Origin: Paramoeba atlantica | Taxonomy: Eukaryota; Discosea | Direction: 5' to 3' | NCBI GenBank assembly: GCA_977017575.1 | Contig: CDRNVI010000068.1 | Location: 1-29,412 of the forward strand | DNA: 29,412 nucleotides | Shown: positions 18,111-25,416 of the stretch, piece after piece | How the letters are laid out: each line of letters begins with the position of its first letter | How positions within the stretch are numbered: position 1 is the stretch's first letter | Translations under genes and position numbers: made by a program | Notes under the pieces: model-generated | What the model saw: only the letters and a program-made list of their open reading frames with translations | Database searches by the model: none | What the model was told of the DNA's origin: nothing

Positions 18111-18614
18111 CCGCTTCCGAACGGCACACGCGAGCCATCTCCTCATCCAAGGGAGGGCCCACGGGAGGTAGATCAGGCTCGAGAATGCGAGCGTGCGGGG
18201 GTAGTTCTACGCGAGGGGGGCCGTGCTCGTGACGTGTGAGTGCTCTCCAAACCGGGAAGGGCGCAGGTATTGTCACCGCTGGGCGGAGTATGTGTTTGTT
18301 GGAGAGCTCTGTCGTCGGGAGCTGTGCTCGACACATCCTGATCATGGGCGGTGAGCCTGGGGTTGAAAGGCCGGGCGAAAAAGTAGCACGGCCGGCTGCT
18401 GGGAGAGGTGAAGCTGGTCTCTCTCAAGGGAGGGCTCCACAAATGTCCGCTATTCGAGGGCCTTTGAGAATCGGGAGTGTCCCAAATACAGTTCCGGAAA
18501 CGGTGCCGGTTGTGGAGGAAAACTTTCGACACAACCGGTGGGAGGGGCGGATCCTTCCGCCCGTGGATCATATTTAGAGCCACACTAGGCGTGTGCACGA
18601 GTCCCTTAAGGGGG
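18111..18614. other. GC-rich stretch with long, unassigned minus-strand frames
   Basis: Open minus-strand frames (18103-18345 and 18173-18598) and a + frame (18236-18577) overlap. Composition is markedly G+C-rich compared with intergenic DNA and similar to the genes. Translations are Pro/Arg/Ser-rich and show no domain. The stretch could be the worn upstream part of the helicase fragment next door, but no DEAD or Walker motif can be read. Confidence 0.3.
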
Positions 18615-18643
18615 GTATCGTGTATCGAACCGATACACGATAC
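18615..18643. repeat. Perfect 13-bp inverted repeat with 3-base loop
   Basis: GTATCGTGTATCG (18615-18627) and CGATACACGATAC (18631-18643) flank AAC. It lies 25 bases before the hairpin end of the 900-bp element. The CGATA core recalls the palindrome at 1522-1539. Its role is unknown. Confidence 0.7.
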
Positions 18644-18667
18644 ATAGTAGTCCTATTTGATGAACTA

Positions 18668-19564
18668 TTTCTTTTTTAGGCTCTTCGTTAAACGCGGTGG
18701 TTGTTTTCAACTTAGAAGTCACTCATGCTGCGCGCTTCGCGTTGAAAACTACCGCCGCGTTTAACGAAGAGCCTAAAAAAGAAAATTTAGCCTGGAAAAC
18801 GGAAAGATTATAGCCAAAAAATAGCCGAATTTCGGGTAAAAATGGGGTGAGTTTCGCGTATTTTTCCTCTCAGAGCACTAAATCCGACATTTGCTGGGAA
18901 ATCACTTGTAGGCATGAATGGAAGCCTACCGAACGTATTGAGTAGAGAATGCGACTCCAACCGTACCATTCTTTCGACACAAAAATGCCCCTTTAGGTCC
19001 GAAAAATACTTTTTCACCTTTTTTATTCCAAAATGGGTCATTTTGAGGGGCGCACCACGGTCACGCAAGTGATACCTTGCGAAAACAACTGCGGAGAAAG
19101 CTAGTGTAGGTCCCAAACTATCAAAATACAATAGGGGAAGCAATTTTGGAAAAATATTTTTTTTGTCATTTTTTTCGCCAAGTTGAAATTTTTTTCAAAT
19201 TTTTTTTCCGCAAAAATCCGAACTTGGCGGACCCGTCCTGCGGATACGCGGGGGGGTCACCCCCGGGTAGGGGGGTGGAAAATGCGCGCCAAGACTCCGG
19301 CTACCCTTTCTGCGGTTTTTTTTCGGAAACTAATTTTTTCGAAAAAATTTGCTCGACCATGAACCCCCCCCCCTGGACCCCCCCCTGGACCCCCCCCATG
19401 GACCCCCCATTTTTTTCAATTTTTTTTTTCAGTTTTGGTCCACCGGAGCCCCCTTTTATATTTTTTTCTTCTATTATATTACTGTGTTCCCCTTTATATT
19501 TTCACTGTTTTTGTTCACTTTTTTTTCAATAATCGAGGGTAGAGCGGTAGTTTTACAACCACCG
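18668..19564 (+). mobile_element. Hairpin-capped repeat element, copy 1 (~897 bp, non-coding)
   Basis: This segment recurs in inverted orientation at 27309-28241 with high identity along its whole length. One end is a long hairpin: arms 18668-18711 and 18741-18784, the outer 30 bp perfect, around a 29-base loop. The other end is a short hairpin, CGGTAGTT-TTAC-AACCACCG. The interior is non-coding, with homopolymer runs and a short C-rich tandem array (19362-19409). No open frame carries an enzyme motif and no clear target-site duplication is seen, so it appears to be a non-autonomous element of unknown class. It does not show Helitron 3' CTRR or DNA-transposon terminal inverted repeats. A foldback-type element is possible. 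Confidence 0.75.
19362..19409 (+). repeat. C-rich array with GGACCC units inside the element
   Basis: Runs of 7-9 C separated by TGGA or ATGGA. The equivalent place in the second element copy (27466-27548) holds more units, so the array expands and contracts. On the G-rich strand it has four or more G-runs, as needed for a quadruplex. Confidence 0.75.
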
Positions 19565-19574
19565 TAATTAACTA

Positions 19575-19901
19575 CTATACCCCCCCTGCTTATGAGTTCC
19601 CCCAATTCTGGTACGGTTATGAGTTCCTTTTTCTAAGGCGAATGTTTTTGTACCAACTTTTCGCGAAACAATGTTTCTTCGAACAGAACAAAAATTCATA
19701 ATTTTCCCAACTACTGTACGTCAGGCTGCTGTATAGACTTGTACACTAAGCGAACAACCTTTTTAGTGCCAGTATCATTGTGAAGGAGAACCCGCGGGCC
19801 CTAATTTTCGCTTTTCTATGGCTCGATTTCAGGTCTGGTACGCTTATGAGTTCCTTTTTCTCAAAACGAGGGAACTCATAAGCAGGGGGGGGGGGGTATA
19901 G
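19575..19901. mobile_element. Small TA-flanked inverted-repeat element (MITE-like), 327 bp
   Basis: The ends are CTATACCCCCCC-TGCTTATGAGTTCCC at the left (from 19575) and the reverse complement at the right (to 19901); they differ mainly in C-run length (7 versus 12). Both sides are flanked by TA (19573-19574 and 19902-19903), the target-site duplication of Tc1/mariner-type transposons. Inside, GGTACG(G/C)TTATGAGTTCC followed by TTTTTCT occurs twice in the same orientation (about 19610 and 19838), so the terminal motif is reused. No transposase frame fits in 327 bp, so it is non-autonomous. It stands 10 bp from the end of the 900-bp element and within a minus-strand coding-like frame. Confidence 0.75.
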
Positions 19902-19903
19902 TA

Positions 19904-20082
19904 TTTGTTTGAGCGCCAGTAATGACGCTCAGAGCTCCCGTGTGCCCCGTCAGAAAAGAAGACATTGACTGATTCGAGCGATCTGACACGTCGTCCAACA
20001 TTAGCTTCTCCAGTGTTTCGGCTGTCACATAGGTATTTTCGTGTTTTAATTGAAACGGTGGAAGCGCGGCGCCCAGCTTAAT
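19904..20082 (-). pseudogene. Coding-like minus-strand frame cut by the MITE-like element
   Basis: About 60 codons are open on the minus strand, with a natural amino-acid mix (LPPFQLKHENTYVTAETLEK; FLTGHTGALSVITGAQTN). It has no ATG at its start. The upstream limit is an in-frame stop at 20083-20085, inside the AT-rich palindromic array. On the minus strand, a good acceptor-like run (TTTTCTCTTGCAG, complement of 20096-20108) lies just upstream. The small element appears to have landed at its other end. I cannot name the protein. It may belong with the open frame at 20135-20464. Confidence 0.35.
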
Positions 20083-20150
20083 TTAAATATTATCCTGCAA
20101 GAGAAAACGATTTAAATATTAATGTGCAAGCAGGTTAATATTTAAATTCC
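20083..20150. repeat. AT-rich palindromic array, block 1
   Basis: Contains ATTTAAATATTA twice and a perfect hairpin: arms ATTTAAATATTAA (20110-20122) and TTAATATTTAAAT (20135-20147) around a 12-base loop. It is closely related to block 2 at 20450-20560. The two blocks flank a coding-like frame. Confidence 0.75.
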
Positions 20151-20464
20151 AGAATATTTTTCAAGGTATGATCCTTTTTTGCGAAACGAGGAGCTGCGGG
20201 TATGATCGCGCGTGATCTCGTTTTGGGTCTCACTTCACTTTGCATGTCATTGTCAAGATCCGAGATTGGACAAGATACACTTTCTTCTGTACTTTCGGAG
20301 CTTCCGGAGTCACTCTCAACACCGTTATCATCTGAAAGGGACTCACATCCCGATTTAATTTCCCAGGTAACGTCCGCGGATGACCGTTCAGTTGAATGTA
20401 TCTTGACACTTTCTTGAAAATGATCTACAAGAAAGGTTTCCGTAGGAAAAAAGCGATTTAAATA
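20135..20464 (-). pseudogene. Coding-like minus-strand frame between the two palindromic arrays
   Basis: Without an ATG at its start, this minus-strand frame stays open for about 109 codons. It reads like a real N-terminal or linker region: FPTETFLVDHFQESVKIHST, then an acidic serine-rich run (CESLSDDNGVESDSGSSEST), then a basic stretch (RPKTRSRAIIPAAPRFAKK). Both limits fall inside the palindromic arrays, so either the arrays supply splice sites or they have interrupted the gene. Proteins with such an acidic N-terminus are common among transposases and chromatin proteins, so no function is assigned. The + strand frame at 20202-20417 is its shadow. Confidence 0.4.
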
Positions 20465-20560
20465 TTAATCTGCATTTAAATATTAATGTCCAAACAGGTT
20501 AATATTTAAATAAAATTTTAATATTAAAGCGAATTAAAATATTAATCTGCATTTAATATA
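20450..20560. repeat. AT-rich palindromic array, block 2
   Basis: Repeats of ATTTAAATATTAAT with TCTGC or GTCC spacers, and a perfect hairpin with the same 13-bp arms as block 1 (20474-20486 and 20499-20511) around TGTCCAAACAGG. The loops of the two blocks differ by only two bases. A degenerate third motif (ATTAAAATATTAATCTGC) lies near 20535. Confidence 0.75.
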
Positions 20561-20589
20561 TTTATCCGCACTCCGGGTTACATAGGAGA

Positions 20590-21180
20590 GCCCAAACTCC
20601 CAGGCGCACGCCCACTAACTCCAAGGCGGTAAGTGAGCCAGGAGGGACTCACAGAAGAGCTTTGAGTAGTACACCGCATTAGGGCGGGTACCGACGGCAT
20701 TGCGTACCGCCTGCTTCACCCTCTGGAATAAGCCAAGTTGCAGCGCAGAAACCAATGTGCGTCAGACACTGGTGCAATGCTTCAGAGCATCTTCCCGTGT
20801 CCCCATCGCGGAGCAAAAGGCCGCTTGCATCTCTTTGAGCACGAGGCCCCCTTTGCGATGTTCTTCTCAGTGGGGGGATGAAGGTGGGGTATCTCGGGTG
20901 GTGAGGGCGTCCTTGTAAACATAGATATAAGCGGTCGCGTAGAGCCACAAGAACTGGCTGCGGGACCTCGCGGCTACAGAAATTGCCGCTTTTCAGTGCA
21001 TTCACGGCCCGAAGGATATCTTGTGCTCCGCGTTCTGTGTCCACTTCCTTCCTTTGAGGAAGCTTCTCCCAGCAAAGGTGTCGTAGACATGTACGTCTTT
21101 ATGCATTCAAGTGCGCTAGGAAGGAGTTGTACGAGCTTGTCCCGGAGCGACAATAACCAACTAAGTTCGTTATTTGGTTA
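20590..21180 (-). pseudogene. Remnant of an unidentified, probably helical protein gene
   Basis: On the minus strand, successive open segments read as ordinary protein: LSWLLSLRDKLVQLLPSALE; GAQDILRAVNALKSGNF; VPQPVLVALRDRLYLCL; VLKEMQAAFCSAMGTREDAL; VKQAVRNAVGTRPNAVYYSK; LLAHLPPLELVGVRLGVWAL. These lie in all three frames, so at least three frameshifts and one stop have accumulated, and no start codon remains. Local G+C is higher than in the flanking DNA. The alternating hydrophobic pattern suggests a helical-repeat or scaffold protein; I do not recognise the family. The 121-codon frame at 20679-21044 is only partly the right frame. Confidence 0.45.
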
Positions 21181-21187
21181 GTTGGTT
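21155..21187. repeat. 10-bp inverted repeat
   Basis: AACCAACTAA (21155-21164) and TTAGTTGGTT (21178-21187) form a perfect hairpin with a 13-base loop at the edge of the gene remnant. Confidence 0.6.
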
Positions 21188-21195
21188 AAATTTTT

Positions 21196-21240
21196 CAGTG
21201 CATTGAATCCGATATTTGCACGTGGGAAATCACTCGGAGA
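21196..21240. repeat. Short relic of the 900-bp element
   Basis: CAGTGCATTGAATCCGATAT and the following TTTGCACGTGGGAAATCACT match the element's interior (CAGAGCACTAAATCCGACAT, TTTGC..GGGAAATCACT at about 18872-18905). The resemblance fades on both sides, so this is a third, much decayed copy or fragment. Confidence 0.55.
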
Positions 21241-22238
21241 CCTTACTTTCCCATTTTTCCCCATTTCTTTTACTTTTAACCCCCCCATATTGAGTTTGTG
21301 TCCAGCTGCCGGAGAAAGTTGCTTTCACAGAAACGGTACCTTTATCGTTTGAGTGGCTTTCCTACCGTATCTTCCATGTTTGGTATCACTGCGATACTTT
21401 CACCGTTTGGCCGCAGGGAAACAGCAACCTTACTGGTATTAAAAGTCTCAAAAGACCTTTTTTTATTCAGTAACATATGGAAAAATATATTGCAGAAGGA
21501 GATAGTTTTAAAATTACCGAGACGAATCAAGTAACAAAGAAATGCTTCATATTTAAAGAAATACTTCGTATCATCCTTAGGATGATCGCAGTCAAAATAA
21601 GTAGAGTACTTCTTCTTAGAGTCTTGAAAAAAATCCAGAATTAAATCACCCAGAATGGTTTGCAGGTGTTAGGTGACTTATCCTCTCTACTTTTTGAAAA
21701 AGAGGCTAAATCATGGGAGTAACTTTATGAGTTGTCATGGGAGTAACGTTAAAGTACCTGCCTTTGCAGGATTTGAAACTATGTGATACAAGACGATAAG
21801 GTGTAACTGTGAATCTAAATGAGTGGAATCACCGGACCAGGATATACTTTGCCGGCCTTTTCGTCTTGCGTTCCCAACGTGATATGGGGACTTGAAAGTG
21901 GGAGAGAGGAAAGAAAAAAAAACAGTATCAAGACTTTTTTTATATTTTGATCTTTTTTGGATATACGACTTTTGGTGCCTTTGTTCGCATTTATGCTTTA
22001 ATTTTTCAACAGCTGAAGCCCTTAGCATACTTTTTCATTAATCCGCTTCCTCCAGAAATCACTTTTGCACCATTTATTTTATCAATCTTTGTCACACACC
22101 CTCGAAAGAACTCCTGCAACATGGCCGGAACACTACTGTACTGCAGAAATTTAACTACTATCCCAACTTACAACATTACTATTTACTACAACATTAGTAT
22201 TTACTACGAGAAAATTAAATCCACACATACTCTTTCCT
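21241..22238. other. Intergenic region upstream of Hsp110
   Basis: AT-rich, with no convincing gene; the frames at 21298-21534 (+) and 21735-22028 (-) show no domain. Direct repeats occur: TCATGGGAGTAAC at 21711 and 21735, and a 19-base tandem pair, ACAACATTA(C/G)TATTTACTA, at about 22170-22208, just 30 bases before the start codon. I looked for heat-shock elements (alternating GAA and TTC) and found no array I would defend. Confidence 0.4.
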
Positions 22239-24977
22239 ATGTCGGCCTTTGGAATTGACTTCGGTAACGCACATTGTCGTGTCGCTGTCACACGTCGCGG
22301 TGGTGTGGATGTTCTACTCAACGAAATCTCCAAGCGTGACAACGCCACCTATGTAAGCTTTAGCCCCACCGAACGTCACATCGGGGAGAAGGGTCTGGAT
22401 CATGCCATTCGAAACGCGAAAAACACCATTCACAATTTAAAAAGGTTTATGGGTATGAAAGGGGACTCCCCCATGCTGGTCTGCGAGCGGCAAAGGGTGT
22501 TGTTCGAAATTGAATCCGCCGAAGATGTAAACGTTTCGTTCGCGGTCTCCTACCAAAATGAGAAACTCAACTTCTCCCCGCCGCAAATTCTTGCCATGAT
22601 GCTCACGCAGCTTCGTGAGATCGTGGAGAAGGATAGCGTGGAGAGTGCACAGGTGATTTCCGGGAACGTTGGCTCGATGTCCGCGACCCAGGCTTCCGAT
22701 TGTGTCGTCAGCTGTCCGGCGTATTACACCATTCCTCAGCGCCGAGCGATTCTACAGTCCTGTACGATTGCCGGGCTGAACTGCATGGGGTTGCTCAATG
22801 AGACCACCGCCGCGGCGTTGGATTATGGTATTTTTAAATCAACGACGTTTCCAGAGGAAACAGTAACCCCGAAAGCCCCCGTGCAGTCAAAAGAGAATGG
22901 CGATGCATCGAAAAAGGAATCAGCTTCGGAATCTCCCGCTCCGTCCTTTCCCACATTAGGCCATCTTGTGTTTTTTGTCGATATTGGGCACAGCGCGACG
23001 ACAATTTCTTTGGTCTCTTTCTGGCGCTCGAAAATGAAAGTGATTCATACGGTCTATGATGTGGATCTCGGTACGCGAGAGATTGACTACCTGTTGCGGG
23101 ACCATTTCGTGCAGGAAATTCGGAACAAGTATAAGTTGGATGTGCTGGAGAGTGCCAAGGCAAAGACTCGATTGCTACATGCATGTGAGAGGCTGAAGAC
23201 CATGCTGTCCGCAAATAGTAGCGCTCCTCTCCACCTGGAGTGTTTACTGAACGATGTGGATGTAAGCTTCTCTGAGAACAAACGAGAACTGCTTGAGAAT
23301 TTGATTGAAGACCCCTTTCTTCAAAAGTTTACCACGTTGTGTGAAAGAGCTTTTCAAGGATTAACCCGCTTGGTAGAATCTTTGGGAGGCGAGGGTCTGC
23401 CCTCATACAGTGTTGAGCTTCTAGGCGGTGGTTCACGTATTCCAATTCTAAAATCGGTCTTGGAGAAGATCTTTAATATTGTTCCGAGCGCCACTCTCAA
23501 TGCCACAGAATCCGTTGCGAAAGGATGTGCCATCTTTGCCGCCATGCAATCTCCGAAATATAAGGTGCGAAATTACGACATTCAGGAGTCACTTCCGTGG
23601 GGGATTCAGATCGGGTACTACAGTGCGGCCATCGGTACTCCTGCAACTCTTCCCCCAAATCTTCTCTCTTCCCGATTTCAAGATATTAACAAAGTTTTAC
23701 TGCTGTTTAAACCTGGGGAAACCTACGCAAAGTCCCTCGACCTAACCTTTGAACGTGATGACAGTTTTCGTCTCTGTTTCGCGTACGAGCCGCAGAGCGC
23801 AGAAGAGATTTCACATCGATTAGGTCCCCATGCGGGTTATCTCGGCGAGGTGACCCTAGGGAAGCCCCCGATTGCGACCTTTCCTGAAAACGCCGAAAAT
23901 ATTTCTAGAACGAACGTCCGGGTTCGATTTCGGTACTCCCTGAAATATGGCACCCTTGAGGTAGACTCCGCGCACAGCTCTTCTAACTATGAGACGGAGG
24001 AAAAAATTATTCCCAAAGAAACAGTAAAAGAAAAAGAGAACGAAAAGAAACCGGAGTCCACAAATTCAGAGACAGCGGAGGACTCCAAACCAGAAGAAAT
24101 GGCAGCAAAACCTGAAGAAGTACCTCCTCCTACGCGAAAGGTTCGTCGAGAGTCCAAGAAATTACCTCTGACGCTGGATGCTCACTATACGACTTCTCTA
24201 AGTCCCGAAGAAGTGCTCAATGCTACCACCGGGGAGAAACGAATGCATGCCAGTGATCAACTCGTACAAGAAACAATCGAAGCTCGAAATACCCTCGAAA
24301 GTTACTTTTATGAAGTCAAACACAAAATCGTGGAGCCTTCCGGGCTGTGGCACGCCTTCACCTCTCCCGAAAACATCCAAAAATTTGAACAAGACTGCGC
24401 TACCAGTGCCTCCTGGCTGGAGTCTGAGCAAGGTGAGGAAGCCAGTAAAAAGGAAATTCTTGCACGACTCACGCCTTTGCAGGAAATCGCGAATGCGGCT
24501 TGCTCACGCTACCGAAATGCCGAGGAGATTCCCTATCGCGTGAGTTGTTTTGAAAAAGAAATGGAACGACTTGCGGCAGAGGTAAGAAAATTAAAGCCCG
24601 AGGCCGCAGGGGGGTGGCACACCGCAGAGGAGCTGGAAAAAGCTCATCAGAGTATTCAGGACGCGAATCAGTGGGTGGTAGAGACGCGAGGGAAGTATGA
24701 GTCCAGTGCTCGTTATCTCACACCCTTCTTTACGCCTGAGATGATGCAGAAGAAAGTGATTGAGGTGGAACAAGGTCTACGTCCGATCTTGAAAAAGGTC
24801 AAGCCACCTCCTCCGAAGCCAGAGACTCCGGAAACGAAGAAAGAGACAGAGAAAACAAACACAGAGAGCAAAGATGACATGCCGGAAGTGACGGAAGGGG
24901 AAGAAGAGACCTGTCAAGCTGAAGGAAACGTGTCCGAATGTGCGAAGACGACACCGAGTGCGATGGATATGGACTGA
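22239..24977 (+). CDS. Hsp110-type Hsp70 superfamily chaperone (nucleotide exchange factor)
   Basis: This intact 912-residue frame starts at ATG 22239. The N-terminus (AFGIDFGNAHCRVAVTRRGG) is the phosphate-1 loop of the Hsp70 ATPase fold. FVDIGHSATTISLVSF (~245-260) is phosphate-2, with the Hsp110-type GHS in place of DLGGGT. LLGGGSRIPILKSVLEKIF (~394) is the adenosine motif, followed by the Hsp110 phrase KGCAIFAAMQSPKYKVRNYD. A substrate-binding beta domain follows. A charged loop (~587-645, rich in Lys, Glu and Pro) interrupts it, then a C-terminal helical domain and a Lys/Glu/Pro tail ending MDMD. Hsp110 proteins exchange ADP on cytosolic Hsp70 and hold unfolded proteins. An extra ~35-residue Ser/Pro/Lys segment (~205-240) is inserted between the NBD halves. 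Neighbour PP5 also works with the Hsp70/Hsp90 system, but shared control is not shown. Length fits the family (usually 700-900). Confidence 0.9.
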   Translation: MSAFGIDFGNAHCRVAVTRRGGVDVLLNEISKRDNATYVSFSPTERHIGEKGLDHAIRNAKNTIHNLKRFMGMKGDSPMLVCERQRVLFEIESAEDVNVSFAVSYQNEKLNFSPPQILAMMLTQLREIVEKDSVESAQVISGNVGSMSATQASDCVVSCPAYYTIPQRRAILQSCTIAGLNCMGLLNETTAAALDYGIFKSTTFPEETVTPKAPVQSKENGDASKKESASESPAPSFPTLGHLVFFVDIGHSATTISLVSFWRSKMKVIHTVYDVDLGTREIDYLLRDHFVQEIRNKYKLDVLESAKAKTRLLHACERLKTMLSANSSAPLHLECLLNDVDVSFSENKRELLENLIEDPFLQKFTTLCERAFQGLTRLVESLGGEGLPSYSVELLGGGSRIPILKSVLEKIFNIVPSATLNATESVAKGCAIFAAMQSPKYKVRNYDIQESLPWGIQIGYYSAAIGTPATLPPNLLSSRFQDINKVLLLFKPGETYAKSLDLTFERDDSFRLCFAYEPQSAEEISHRLGPHAGYLGEVTLGKPPIATFPENAENISRTNVRVRFRYSLKYGTLEVDSAHSSSNYETEEKIIPKETVKEKENEKKPESTNSETAEDSKPEEMAAKPEEVPPPTRKVRRESKKLPLTLDAHYTTSLSPEEVLNATTGEKRMHASDQLVQETIEARNTLESYFYEVKHKIVEPSGLWHAFTSPENIQKFEQDCATSASWLESEQGEEASKKEILARLTPLQEIANAACSRYRNAEEIPYRVSCFEKEMERLAAEVRKLKPEAAGGWHTAEELEKAHQSIQDANQWVVETRGKYESSARYLTPFFTPEMMQKKVIEVEQGLRPILKKVKPPPPKPETPETKKETEKTNTESKDDMPEVTEGEEETCQAEGNVSECAKTTPSAMDMD

Positions 24978-25416
24978 TCAAAAGAGAATGACCAACTTTG
25001 ATTTGTGTACTCATATTTCGTTGCTGTTTTTCAGTGGGCGTACAATATAGAACATTGATCAACTCCAAATCACGTGAGATAATTTACGTAAGAAGTGAAT
25101 TCTAATGATTGATGGGACTTATTGTTTACATTCTCTCAAATCTACCACATGAACCATATTATTTTTATCACAGAAGTCTATCACATGCCTCGGATATTAT
25201 GGAACAATTTTTCGGTTTGCTAGATTTCGAGTTAACAAGAAAACCGCATACAAAATGTAACCCCGTGCTTAGGATCTACACTACTAGTGAGATCCGCTTG
25301 ATCTAGACAAACCATTTTTCATAGAAACGTAAACACACGATTATCCCCTGCTTACCTATCCTTCCTATACCTCTTTTTACCCCATCCCTACAAATTACTC
25401 CCCTCTCCACCCCACC
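24978..25416. other. Intergenic region between Hsp110 and PP5
   Basis: AT-rich downstream of Hsp110, becoming C-rich (CCCCTCTCCACCCCACC) just before the PP5 start codon, probably the PP5 5' UTR. The 65-codon + frame at 25109-25306 has no domain. No repeat of note. Confidence 0.4.

Noticed and set aside
19146-19567. Frames of 72-128 codons within the 900-bp element, Phe/Pro-rich
   Set aside because: Made of T- and C-homopolymers, not conserved as protein between the two copies, and lacking any enzyme motif.
21600-22238. Heat-shock elements upstream of Hsp110
   Set aside because: Isolated GAA and TTC words occur, but no array of three correctly spaced inverted units was found.
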